The notes below the pieces were generated by a model. It made no database searches. It saw only the letters and a program-made list of their open reading frames with translations, and was not told the DNA's origin. A DNA stretch of 64,000 nucleotides. It comes from Pseudomonas persica (lineage in GTDB: Bacteria; Pseudomonadota; Gammaproteobacteria; Pseudomonadales; Pseudomonadaceae). Positions 27,246-35,871 of the stretch are shown one piece after another. The position numbers were made by a program, and so were the translations under genes. Location: positions 186,367-250,366 of the forward strand of contig NZ_OLKL01000010.1 of NCBI RefSeq assembly GCF_900291015.1. Reading direction: 5' to 3'. The first letter of the stretch is position 1; every line of letters begins with the position of its first letter.

Positions 27246-28364
27246 TCACATTTTGCCCCGCGACGGGTCAATGCTCACTGGGGGCGCGTTTCGCATCAGC
27301 TCTTTGCGCAATTTGCCGGGGGACATGCCGAACAGGTTCTGGAAATGCCGAATGAAATGCGGAGCATCGGCAAAACCGCATTCGAAAGCGATTTCCCCGA
27401 TATGTCGATCCGAGCTGATGAGCAGCCAGCGGCCAAACCGGAGTCGAACCTGGCGATAGAACTGGGCCGGAGTGCTACTGGTTTCGGCGACAAACAGCCG
27501 CTCCAGTTGCCGTTTACTGGTACCGACAAGGTTCGCGATCGCGTCGATATCCAAAGGCTCGGTCATGTGCTTTTCCATCAGCATCACGGCTTCGTGCAGG
27601 CGCCTGTTCGAAGAGCTGGCGTAGCCAAGTGCCTTGCGCCGATCGACGAAACTGCCAGAGCTGCTTTTCGCGACGGTCATCTGGTGAACGACCTTGCCGG
27701 CCCGATCCGGGCCGCAATGCATCCCGATAAGATGGATGGCCAACTCAATCACCGAGATACCACCGGCGCAGGTGATCCGATCCTTGTCGATGAGGAAATC
27801 ACTGTTGCTGACAAAGCGCAATCGCGGGAACAGACGTTTCCAGTCATCGCAATGGTAGGCATGCACGCAGGCAGTACGTCCCTCCATCAGGCCATGTCGC
27901 GCGAGCACGAAACTGCCTGTGCACAGGCCGATCAATGGCACGTCAGCGGTGGCCGCCTGGTGCAGGAATGCCGGATAAGTCTTCGGCGCTGTCTCCAGGT
28001 AATCCAGTAGCCCGCCAATCACCACGATGTAATCAAATTGATGAGGGTCGGTGAGTTCACTGTCGATGGGTACATCCAGCCCGCAACTGGAAATGACTCT
28101 TTGCCCGGGGGTACCGAGGACTTTCCATTGGCATCGTATCGGGCGGCTCTGATCGCCGGTATCGGCAGCATGTCGCAACGCATCGGTCAGCCCCGAGAGT
28201 GACAGCAAGGGGAAGCGCGGCCATAGCACGATCCCTATAGACAACTCGGTGGCGCCGCGTCGGCTTGGCGGATGTCGTGCCTGACCCTTGTCAAGCGCTT
28301 CCACGAGGCTTGCGCTGGAGGCGGTGGGCAGTGCATCTCCGAAATGTCGCAAATATTCAATCAT
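27246..28364 (-). CDS. GlxA-family AraC-type transcriptional regulator
   Basis: A 372-residue regulator. An N-terminal DJ-1/class I glutamine amidotransferase-like domain (about 40-210, with GLCTGSFVLARHGLMEG) is followed by a C-terminal AraC/XylS double helix-turn-helix (about 255-355, FECGFADAPHFIRHFQNLFG). Relatives ArgR, CdhR and GbdR control arginine, carnitine and betaine use. It is divergent from the ABC-amidase operon, with about 98 bases between the starts, so control of that operon is likely. Confidence 0.88.
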   Translation of the reverse strand: MIEYLRHFGDALPTASSASLVEALDKGQARHPPSRRGATELSIGIVLWPRFPLLSLSGLTDALRHAADTGDQSRPIRCQWKVLGTPGQRVISSCGLDVPIDSELTDPHQFDYIVVIGGLLDYLETAPKTYPAFLHQAATADVPLIGLCTGSFVLARHGLMEGRTACVHAYHCDDWKRLFPRLRFVSNSDFLIDKDRITCAGGISVIELAIHLIGMHCGPDRAGKVVHQMTVAKSSSGSFVDRRKALGYASSSNRRLHEAVMLMEKHMTEPLDIDAIANLVGTSKRQLERLFVAETSSTPAQFYRQVRLRFGRWLLISSDRHIGEIAFECGFADAPHFIRHFQNLFGMSPGKLRKELMRNAPPVSIDPSRGKM

Positions 28365-28462
28365 TCCTGCAAACCATCCAACAAGTTATGCCGTTGATCA
28401 CCATACGATGAGCGCCTGCCTAACACCATGTTGTTCATAAAAAAACAATCGAGGAGCACGTG

Positions 28463-29335
28463 ATGAAAAAGCGCAATGTTCAACGTTTCGCCGGTATCTA
28501 TGCGGGTTTGCTGGTCTCCATGCTGGCCTCGCTACCGGCATTCGCACTGGAAACGGTAGAGCCGGGAAGCCTGACTGTCGCATTCACCGGGGATATGCCG
28601 GGGACCGGTTATCAAGATAGCCGGATGGTCGGCTACGACGGTGAAATCCTTCAACAAATATCTGAAAAGCTGGGTTTGAAGGTCAAGCCGGCCTTGATGG
28701 ACTGGGCCAGCACCATCGCCTCAGTACAAGCCAACCGCGTGGATGTCATGGCCGGCACCATGGGCTGGACCGAGCAGCGCGCGAAGATCATGACCGTGAG
28801 CGACCCGATTCACTATTTCAAGAACGGCATCACCCAGACCGACAAGACCAACTGGAGCAGCCTCAAGGATTTGCAGGGCAAGAAGGTCGGCACCATCACG
28901 GGTTTCTCGTTCATCCCTGAGATGCGCAAGATCGAAGGGTTGCAAGTAGCGCTGTACGACACTTCCGATGCTGCGGTGCGCGATCTCCTCGCCGGGCGCA
29001 TCGATGCCGTGATTGGCGATCCTCCAGTCATGCAATACGCCATTTTCCGCAACCAGCAGTGGCACCTGCGCTTCAACGCTTTCACCGACAACGATCCGAA
29101 TTTCCCACTGCTGACCGGGCTGGGGCAGGTGGTGTACGGCTTCAACAAAGGTGCCAGCCCGCAGCTGGTGGCTGCCGTGAACGAGCAGATCCAGACCCTC
29201 TGGAAAAGCTGTGAGATGCGCAAGATCGGTGCCCGCTACGGTTTGACTCAGGATGTCTGGTATGTACCGCAAGGCAAGGACCTGAGGCAGGGTGTCGACC
29301 GTCCGGCAGACTGGCAACTGCCCGGCTGCAAGTAA
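28463..29335 (+). CDS. Amino-acid-type ABC transporter substrate-binding protein
   Basis: A 290-residue periplasmic binding protein (SBP_bac_3 fold) with a signal peptide ending PAFA. Motifs typical of polar amino-acid binders are GYDGEILQQISEKLGL, ANRVDVMAGTMGWTEQRAKIM and GKKVGTITGFSF. GAGGAG precedes the start; a GTG three bases upstream is possible. It is the first gene of an operon with an ATPase, two permeases and an amidase, so the ligand may be an amino-acid amide or similar compound. Confidence 0.88.
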   Translation: MKKRNVQRFAGIYAGLLVSMLASLPAFALETVEPGSLTVAFTGDMPGTGYQDSRMVGYDGEILQQISEKLGLKVKPALMDWASTIASVQANRVDVMAGTMGWTEQRAKIMTVSDPIHYFKNGITQTDKTNWSSLKDLQGKKVGTITGFSFIPEMRKIEGLQVALYDTSDAAVRDLLAGRIDAVIGDPPVMQYAIFRNQQWHLRFNAFTDNDPNFPLLTGLGQVVYGFNKGASPQLVAAVNEQIQTLWKSCEMRKIGARYGLTQDVWYVPQGKDLRQGVDRPADWQLPGCK

Positions 29336-29412
29336 GCGCTTGAGCGGATGAATCGGTCTGGTGGCCCGTGCCGGTTCATCGCCATGTCAATAAAAAAAAG
29401 AGGTTAACCAAG

Positions 29413-30201
29413 ATGTCGACCCCGTCCGAACCTGCGTTGCTGCGCGTGCATGACCTGCATAAAAGTTATGGTGATCTGGAGGTGCTCAAGGGCATCAGCC
29501 TGGAGTTGAAGGCCGGTGAAACGCTGTCATTGATCGGCCCCAGCGGGTCGGGAAAGTCCACTTGCCTGCGTTGCATCAATTACCTGGAAAAACCCACCCA
29601 AGGCGATATCTGGCTGGGGGACGAGTTGATCGGACAGGTCAAGGACGGTAAACGCATACGTCTGATGAGTGATCGGGAAATGGCCCCGCAGCGACGCGAG
29701 ATCGCGATGGTGTTCCAGCTCTTTTACCTCTGGCCGCATTTGAGCGTACGCGACAACGTCGCGCTGGGGCCGATCAAGGCGCAGGGGATGCCGCGCAAGC
29801 AGGCCTACGAGCTGGCTGATGCCATGCTGGAAAAAGTCCATCTGCGGCACAAGGCCGAGGTCTATCCCGAGCAGTTGTCCGGCGGACAACAACAGCGGGT
29901 GGCGATCGCCCGAGCGTTGGCCCAACAACCTAAAGTCATCCTGTTCGACGAGCCGACCTCGGCACTGGACCCCGAACTGGTGGGGGAAGTGCTGGCCGTG
30001 ATTCGTGAGCTGGCGCAAGAGGGCCGCACCATGATCATGGTGACCCACGAAGTGCGCTTCGCTCGAGATGTGGCGGATCGGGTGATCTTCATGGACGGCG
30101 GACACATTGTCGAGCAAGGGCCTTCGGCGCAGGTAATCGACAGCCCACGTCATGAGCGTACCCGCAGTTTTCTTGGGCGCATGGCCATGGAGGGCGCTTG
30201 A
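29413..30201 (+). CDS. Amino-acid ABC transporter ATP-binding protein
   Basis: A 262-residue ATPase of the polar amino-acid (GlnQ/HisP) family. It has Walker A GPSGSGKST, Q-loop MVFQLFYLWPHL, signature LSGGQQQRVAIARAL and Walker B VILFDEPTSALD. The frame is open from 29368, but the ATG at 29413 follows an AGAGG site and gives the usual N-terminus. Its TGA overlaps the next ATG by one base. Confidence 0.92.
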   Translation: MSTPSEPALLRVHDLHKSYGDLEVLKGISLELKAGETLSLIGPSGSGKSTCLRCINYLEKPTQGDIWLGDELIGQVKDGKRIRLMSDREMAPQRREIAMVFQLFYLWPHLSVRDNVALGPIKAQGMPRKQAYELADAMLEKVHLRHKAEVYPEQLSGGQQQRVAIARALAQQPKVILFDEPTSALDPELVGEVLAVIRELAQEGRTMIMVTHEVRFARDVADRVIFMDGGHIVEQGPSAQVIDSPRHERTRSFLGRMAMEGA

Positions 30202-30857
30202 TGGCGAACTTCGAGGTCTTTCTCGGGCTATTGCCCCTGTTGTTGAAAGGCGCGCTCACCGCCCTGGAAATCGCGCTGTGTACCTTGCTGCTGGCGAGTG
30301 CCGGTGGCGTGGTACTGGCTGTGTTGCTGACGTTCAGTCGCTCACGGCTGCTGCATGGCGTGATCGGCTGTTTCATTGAGTGGATGCGCAATGTTCCGGC
30401 GCTGGCGCATCTGTTCCTGATCTATTTCGGTCTCTCCTACCTTGGTATCAACTTGCCCGCGTGGCTGGCCGCCATCGTTGGCTTGAGCCTGGTAGGCAGT
30501 GCGGTATTGGCCGACATTTTCCGTAGTGGCTTGCAGTCGCTGCATGTCGGTCAGCATGAAGCCGGGTTGGCTGTCGGTCTGAGCCGGATGCAGATTCTGC
30601 GCTGCATTCTCCTGCCCCAGGCCCTGCGCGTGACATTGCCAGCGTTCGCCAACTACGTCACGCAATTGATCAAGGACACCTCCATCGCCTCAGCCATTGC
30701 CGTGCCGGAAATCATGTTCCTGGCGCGCAATCTGGTGACGTCGACCTTCGAGACTTCACTGATCTATCTGGCTGTGATGTGCATCTACGCCGCGATGATT
30801 CTACCGATCGGTGTGGGGTTCATTCGGCTCGAACGTCATTTTGGGAGTGCGCGATGA
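30201..30857 (+). CDS. Amino-acid ABC transporter permease 1
   Basis: A 218-residue HisM/GlnP-type permease with about five helices. The EAA loop QHEAGLAVGLSRMQILRCILLPQALR occurs at about residues 115-140. It overlaps the ATPase gene by one base and the second permease gene by four, so these are translated together. Confidence 0.92.
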   Translation: MANFEVFLGLLPLLLKGALTALEIALCTLLLASAGGVVLAVLLTFSRSRLLHGVIGCFIEWMRNVPALAHLFLIYFGLSYLGINLPAWLAAIVGLSLVGSAVLADIFRSGLQSLHVGQHEAGLAVGLSRMQILRCILLPQALRVTLPAFANYVTQLIKDTSIASAIAVPEIMFLARNLVTSTFETSLIYLAVMCIYAAMILPIGVGFIRLERHFGSAR

Positions 30858-31537
30858 TCAGTTTTTTTCAGCAATACCCGGAGTACTGGAGCGACTGGAG
30901 CGTCCGCCTGATGCTCGGTGCACGGATCACCGCCGAATTGTCCCTGATAGGGTTCGCCCTGGCGGTCGTGCTGGGGGCGTTGTTGGTCTGGGCGATGCGA
31001 AGCCCGAGCGCCATTCTGAAGCGGTTGGCAGCGTTCTTTATCCAGAGCATGCGTGCAGTACCGCTTCTGGCGTTGCTGCTGGCCCTGTATTTCGCGTTGC
31101 CCAGCCTGGGGTTGACCTTGTCCGGCTATTGGGCCGGGGCCATCGGCCTGGGTTTGCAGGGGGCCGCGTACGTTGCGGAAATTCTGCGTGGCGGCCTGGA
31201 TTCGCTGCATCGCGGCCAGCGCGAAGCGGCTATCGCGATCGGATTGACGCCGCTGAAAGCGTTTACCAGCGTCATCCTGCCGCAAGTGTTTCGCGTCATT
31301 TTGCCGCCACTGCTCAACGCCTACGTGTCGATCCTCAAGGACAGCTCGTTGTGTGCCCTGATCGCCACCGACGAGTTGATGCTGGCAGCGCGGGCCATCG
31401 CTTCGGAAACCTTCCTGCCAATGCATGTCTTCCTGCTGGTAGGGCTGTTCTATTTCGTTATCGCCTTCCCTCTTTCAATGCTGTCGCGTGTGCTTGAAAA
31501 GCATGTTTCACGCGGACGCAAAACCGTGCGAGGTTGA
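30854..31537 (+). CDS. Amino-acid ABC transporter permease 2
   Basis: A 227-residue paralogous permease with the EAA loop QREAAIAIGLTPLKAFTSVI followed by LPQVFR. The frame is open earlier, but the ATG at 30854 follows GGGAG and overlaps the previous stop by four bases. It pairs with permease 1 in the membrane. The amidase gene follows after four bases. Confidence 0.92.
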   Translation: MISFFQQYPEYWSDWSVRLMLGARITAELSLIGFALAVVLGALLVWAMRSPSAILKRLAAFFIQSMRAVPLLALLLALYFALPSLGLTLSGYWAGAIGLGLQGAAYVAEILRGGLDSLHRGQREAAIAIGLTPLKAFTSVILPQVFRVILPPLLNAYVSILKDSSLCALIATDELMLAARAIASETFLPMHVFLLVGLFYFVIAFPLSMLSRVLEKHVSRGRKTVRG

Positions 31538-31541
31538 ACAT

Positions 31542-32969
31542 ATGAACACCATGGATCAGGTAACTTCCCACAGCATTGCCCAGTTGCAACAGGCGCTGCA
31601 GGCCGGCTCGCTGACCAGTGAAGCGCTGGTGCGTGCGCAACTGGCGCGCATCGAGCGTTTTGACCAGCAGCTGAATGCCTATGTCGAGGCCTATCCCGCG
31701 CGTGCCTTGAGTGCGGCCATTGCCGCGGATCGCCAGCGTGCGTCCGGCATCCACCTGGGGCCGCTGCATGGCATTCCTCTGGCGATCAAGGACTTGTTCG
31801 AGATCGAAGGCCAGGCCATCACGGGTGGGTCATTGGCGCAAGAACCGCGTGTTTCGAGGCTGACCGCCACTGCAGTGCAACGCCTGGAGCGTGCCGGCGC
31901 AATCATTCTTGGCAAGGCCCAAACGGTCGAATTCGCTTTCGGCGGCTGGGGCACCAACGCGGTGATGGGTACGCCGTGGAACCCGTGGGACCGTAACGTA
32001 CATCGCGCTCCGGGTGGTTCAAGCAGCGGTTCGGCAGTGGCCGTGGCCAGCGGATTGGCGAGCGCGGCGTTGGGTACCGATACCGGCGGTTCGGTGCGGA
32101 TTCCGGCGGGTATGTGCGGCTTGGTCGGGCTGAAAACCACGCGTGGGCTCGTCAGCCGCCATGGCTTGATCGAGCTGTGTCCTTCGTTGGATTCGGTAGG
32201 GCCTATCACGCACACGGTAGAAGATGCGGCGTGGATGCTGGATGCACTGCTGGGCCCAGACCCGCTGGATCCGGTTTCGGCCCAGGCACCTGTGTTCAGC
32301 GCTGCTGCCGGTCTCGATCGGCCGGTAGCCGGTTTGCGCATCTGGGTGTTGCCACAGGCCGAACGAGCGCATGTCGCTCCGGGGGTGCTGAAGGCTTACG
32401 ATTTGGGGCTCAAGCAGTTGGCCGCACTGGGCATGCAACTGATAGAGCAACCGCTACCCACCTCGTTGGAACAGTGCATGCGCATTGCTGGTGGGCTGAT
32501 GAGCGCCGAAGGTTATGCCAGCCTGGGTAGCTTGTTCGAGCGCGATGATCTGCGTTTCGATCCCCATGTTCAACGTCGCATACTCAGTGGTCGCGCCATC
32601 GACGCAGCGTCGTATATCCAGTTGCACAATCAGCGCCGCGCCGCTCGGCACGCCATGCAGGAGGCCATGACCAACATAGACGCCTGCGTGTTCCCGACCA
32701 ACGCTATCGGCAGTGTGCCGTTGGATGAGGTCGACGAATATGGCACGCCACTGGCCTTGTTGGGGCGGTTCGCCAATTTGTTGAACTTGTGTTCGGTGGC
32801 GCTGCCCATCGGGTTCGATGACAAGCGCATGCCTGTCTCGATGCAGATTGTGGGTCGGGCCTTCGCCGAACCGCTGATTCTGCGCATCGGCCATGCCTAT
32901 CAACAGGTCAGCGACTGGCACACGCTACGGCCTGAGGGTTGGGAGCTGGCAGACAAAGCGGTTGCATGA
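31542..32969 (+). CDS. Amidase-signature family amidase
   Basis: A 475-residue amidase-signature hydrolase that cleaves an amide to acid and ammonia. The Ser-cisSer-Lys triad is visible: Lys83 in AIKDLFE, the serine cluster GGSSSGSA at 158-165, and nucleophile Ser184 in TDTGGSVR. No signal peptide is seen, so it acts in the cytoplasm on an imported substrate. It closes the transporter operon four bases after the last permease. GatA-like transamidation is unlikely without gatB or gatC. Confidence 0.9.
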   Translation: MNTMDQVTSHSIAQLQQALQAGSLTSEALVRAQLARIERFDQQLNAYVEAYPARALSAAIAADRQRASGIHLGPLHGIPLAIKDLFEIEGQAITGGSLAQEPRVSRLTATAVQRLERAGAIILGKAQTVEFAFGGWGTNAVMGTPWNPWDRNVHRAPGGSSSGSAVAVASGLASAALGTDTGGSVRIPAGMCGLVGLKTTRGLVSRHGLIELCPSLDSVGPITHTVEDAAWMLDALLGPDPLDPVSAQAPVFSAAAGLDRPVAGLRIWVLPQAERAHVAPGVLKAYDLGLKQLAALGMQLIEQPLPTSLEQCMRIAGGLMSAEGYASLGSLFERDDLRFDPHVQRRILSGRAIDAASYIQLHNQRRAARHAMQEAMTNIDACVFPTNAIGSVPLDEVDEYGTPLALLGRFANLLNLCSVALPIGFDDKRMPVSMQIVGRAFAEPLILRIGHAYQQVSDWHTLRPEGWELADKAVA

Positions 32970-33202
32970 TCTATGTGACGGCTTGATATATCCCTGAGTA
33001 TCACCTTGGCGGTACCCCAGGCAGGAGGGGCAATAAGGTTTTTTGCCCGGTGCTTAGTTTATTTTGGTCGTTGATGTAGTGTTTCTTGCTGCACGTCAAG
33101 TCAAGCCACTTTCTTGCTTGGTTAGTGGCTTGCGCAGGGAAAAACATGACTGTAAGCTTCGCCGCCCTAATAAGCTGTATTGTGTACCAGGAGATGTATT
33201 GT

Positions 33203-34444
33203 ATGCCTTTAACACGGACTGTTATTGCTCTTTCCTTGGCGATGATCATAGGGCAAGGGTATGTTCAGGCTGCGCCATTGCTTTCGTTGGATAATGCGCA
33301 GTCTGAACAGGCCGTGGCAACCAGTAACGCATGGGTTGAAATTAACCAGGCGGTGTTTGAAAACAATATCCGTATGCTGCAGAGCACCTTGACGAATAAA
33401 TCGCGGCTTTGTGCCATTCTCAAGGCGGATGCCTATGGGCACGGTGTCGCTTTATTGATGCCGTCGGTCATGAAGATGGACGTGCCCTGCGTAGGCGTTG
33501 CCAGCAATGAAGAGGCGCGTATCGTGCGTGAAGGCGGGTTCAAGGGTGAACTTGTCCGCGTGCGCACAGCGACCTTGGCCGAGGTGGAAGGCGCATTGCC
33601 ATACAAGATGGAGGAGCTGGTCAGTAGCCTCGATCATGCTCGCGAAACGGCCGCTATCGCTGAAAAACACGGGAAGCGCCTGAAGGTTCACCTGGCGTTG
33701 AACGCAGGTGGCATGAGCCGTAACGGCCTTGAAATGAGCACTGAACACGGTCGGCAAGACGCCTTGGCGATCACGCGTTTGGCGCCTCTGGAACTGGTCG
33801 GCATCATGACCCACTTCGCAGTGCAGGATAAGGATGATGTTCGGCAAGGGCTCAATGCTTTCAATGAGCAAGCGGCTTGGCTGATAAAGGCTGCCGGCAT
33901 TGATAGAAGTAAAATCACCCTTCATGCGGCGAATTCCTATGCGACGTTGGAAGTGCCTGAGTCGCACCTGGACATGGTACGTGCGGGCGGTGCCTTGTAT
34001 GGGATGATGCAACCATCGCATGCCCAGTACAAACCTGTCATGCAGGTCAAGTCATACGTGGCGTCTGTTAACCCCTACCCGAAAGGCAATACCGTGGGGT
34101 ATGACCGGACAGTGACACTGAGTCGTGATTCAAAACTTGCGAATATTCCCGTGGGGTTCTCTGATGGCTACCGTCGCGCGCTTACCAATAAAGGCATGGT
34201 CCTGGTAAATGGACAGCGTGCGCCAGTGGTAGGGAAAGTCTCCATGAATACCGTCATGGTGGACGTGACAGATATCCCGGCTGTGCGGGCTGGCGATCAA
34301 GTTGTGCTCTTCGGTAAACAAGGGGCGAATGAGATCACCCAGGGTGAAATTGAAGAACTCAGCGGAACATTGCTGGTTGACCTTGCTACGATTTGGGGGA
34401 GTAGCAACCCGCAAACCCTGGTGACGGAGAAAATATCCAATTAA
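33203..34444 (+). CDS. bsr: Periplasmic broad-spectrum amino-acid racemase
   Basis: A 413-residue PLP-dependent alanine-racemase-fold enzyme with a signal peptide (MPLTRTVIALSLAMIIGQGY, cleavage after VQA). PLP binds Lys74 in LKADAYGHG. It carries residues that mark broad-spectrum racemases as I recall them: Cys70 with Cys96, Arg119, Arg121, Arg173 and Asn174. It should racemise Lys, Arg, Ala and others in the periplasm. The frame opens at 33086, but the ATG at 33203 follows AGGAGA and starts the signal. Its G+C is lower than its neighbours. Confidence 0.9.
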   Translation: MPLTRTVIALSLAMIIGQGYVQAAPLLSLDNAQSEQAVATSNAWVEINQAVFENNIRMLQSTLTNKSRLCAILKADAYGHGVALLMPSVMKMDVPCVGVASNEEARIVREGGFKGELVRVRTATLAEVEGALPYKMEELVSSLDHARETAAIAEKHGKRLKVHLALNAGGMSRNGLEMSTEHGRQDALAITRLAPLELVGIMTHFAVQDKDDVRQGLNAFNEQAAWLIKAAGIDRSKITLHAANSYATLEVPESHLDMVRAGGALYGMMQPSHAQYKPVMQVKSYVASVNPYPKGNTVGYDRTVTLSRDSKLANIPVGFSDGYRRALTNKGMVLVNGQRAPVVGKVSMNTVMVDVTDIPAVRAGDQVVLFGKQGANEITQGEIEELSGTLLVDLATIWGSSNPQTLVTEKISN

Positions 34445-34499
34445 CCTGTAACAGGACGAGTTGCTCCTGCGATAATAACCCGCCGCAGTAGCGACGTTT

Positions 34500-34528
34500 G
34501 GCAGTGACGCTTTCCAGTCACTGCCGTT
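34500..34528 (+). terminator. Hairpin terminator after the racemase gene
   Basis: The 9-bp perfect stem GGCAGTGAC/GTCACTGCC with an eight-base loop lies in the convergent gap between the racemase and the binding-protein gene. The T-run is weak. Confidence 0.55.
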
Positions 34529-34562
34529 CCGTGATGTTTACGGGATGAACGCCGGGCTCGAG

Positions 34563-35465
34563 CTACTGCACCGGATCACTCACCGGCTTGGCAAAGATGG
34601 CCTTGAGTTCGCTGGTCATCGGGAACTCCAGGTTCAAGCCTTTAGGCGGAATCGGCTGCTGGAACCAGCGCTGGTAGATCCCGTTGATTTCCCCTGAGCT
34701 GTACAGCTCGCCCAGCGATGCATTCACCAGCGCCAGGAACTGTGGGTCATCCTTGCGTACCATGCAGCTATAGATTTCCCGCGACTGCTCTTCTCCGACC
34801 ACCACCCAGTTGTGCGGGTCGCGGGCCTTGGCGCGTTCGCCGTAGAGCAGCGCATCGTCCATGTAGAACGCCGACGCCCGGCCGGACTGCAACATCTGGA
34901 AAGCTTCGCCATGGTCCTTGGCGCTGATCACGTGCATGTCCATCTTGTTATCGACGTTGTAGCTCTTCAGGTAACGCTCGTTGGTGGTGCCGGCGGTGGT
35001 CACCACATTCTTGCCGCGCAGGTCGGCGAAGCTCTTGATCCCGCTGTTCTTGGCCGTCAGCAACTGGCCTTTGACATAGATGAACCCATAGGAAAACGCC
35101 ACCTGCTTCTGTCGCTCTGCGGTGACGCCGGTCGAGCCGCATTCCAGGTCGACGGTACCGTTCTGCACCAGCGGAATACGGCTTTGCGAGGTCACCAGGT
35201 TGTACTTCACCTGGAGCTGGGGCAACGCCAGCTTCTGCTGCACCCGCTCGACGATCTTGCTCGCCAGGTCTACCGAGTAGCCCATCGGGCGGCCCGAGTG
35301 ATCGCCCACGTAGGAGAACGGCACTGAAGCATCGCGATAGCCCAGGGTGATGCTGTTGGCTTTGGCAATCTTGCTCAAGGTAGGACCCAGCGCTGCTTCG
35401 TCAGCATGGACCTGAGAGCCTAGCAACAGGGCAAGGGTGCAGCCGATCAACGTGATTTTTTGCAT
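34563..35465 (-). CDS. GltI-like glutamate/aspartate-type binding protein
   Basis: A 300-residue periplasmic binding protein with a signal peptide (MQKITLIGCTLALLLGSQVHA). Motifs follow E. coli GltI closely: SITLGYRDASVPFSYVGD, VKYNLVTSQSRIPLVQNGTV, NVVTTAGTTNERYLKSYN and QPIPPKGLNLEFPM. No permease or ATPase gene is adjacent, so it must use a transporter encoded elsewhere. It lies in a leftward group with ridA-like and dadA-like genes (27-28 base gaps), suggesting a D- or acidic amino-acid ligand. Confidence 0.88.
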   Translation of the reverse strand: MQKITLIGCTLALLLGSQVHADEAALGPTLSKIAKANSITLGYRDASVPFSYVGDHSGRPMGYSVDLASKIVERVQQKLALPQLQVKYNLVTSQSRIPLVQNGTVDLECGSTGVTAERQKQVAFSYGFIYVKGQLLTAKNSGIKSFADLRGKNVVTTAGTTNERYLKSYNVDNKMDMHVISAKDHGEAFQMLQSGRASAFYMDDALLYGERAKARDPHNWVVVGEEQSREIYSCMVRKDDPQFLALVNASLGELYSSGEINGIYQRWFQQPIPPKGLNLEFPMTSELKAIFAKPVSDPVQ

Positions 35466-35492
35466 TGTTGTTCTCCGTTGTGGGTAAGTGGG

Positions 35493-35843
35493 TCAGCGAC
35501 GTGCTGCGATCACGGATATTTCCACCAGCACCTGCGGGCGCGCCAGTTCGGCCTGCAAAGTGGTGCGGCTGGGGGCCTGGCCGGGTGACAACCAGGCAGA
35601 CCAGACGTCATTCATTGCTGCGAAATCCTTGCCGATGTCCTTCAGGTAGATGGTCGCGCTGAGCAGATGGTCTTTGTCGCTGCCTGCCTCGGCCAGCAGT
35701 GCGTCGATTTTTTCCAGTACCTGGCCAGTCTGGCCGGCGGCATCGGTGGCGTCGCCCGGCACCTGGCCGGAGAGAAACACCAGCTCGCCGAAGGTTACGG
35801 CTGCGGACAAGCGTGGATTGGGCTGGATGCGGTCAATAGTCAT
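35493..35843 (-). CDS. RidA-family reactive imine/enamine deaminase
   Basis: A 116-residue RidA (YjgF/YER057c/UK114) protein. RidA hydrolyses reactive imines formed by PLP and amino-acid-oxidising enzymes. It shows AVTFGELVFLSGQVPGDATD, DHLLSATIYLKDI near the middle and SRTTLQAELARPQVLVEI with the key Arg. Placement between a D-amino-acid dehydrogenase and a binding protein fits detoxification of the imino acids that dehydrogenase makes. Confidence 0.9.
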   Translation of the reverse strand: MTIDRIQPNPRLSAAVTFGELVFLSGQVPGDATDAAGQTGQVLEKIDALLAEAGSDKDHLLSATIYLKDIGKDFAAMNDVWSAWLSPGQAPSRTTLQAELARPQVLVEISVIAARR

Positions 35844-35871
35844 TGGGTGGTCCTTTCAGGGGGGGAGGGGT

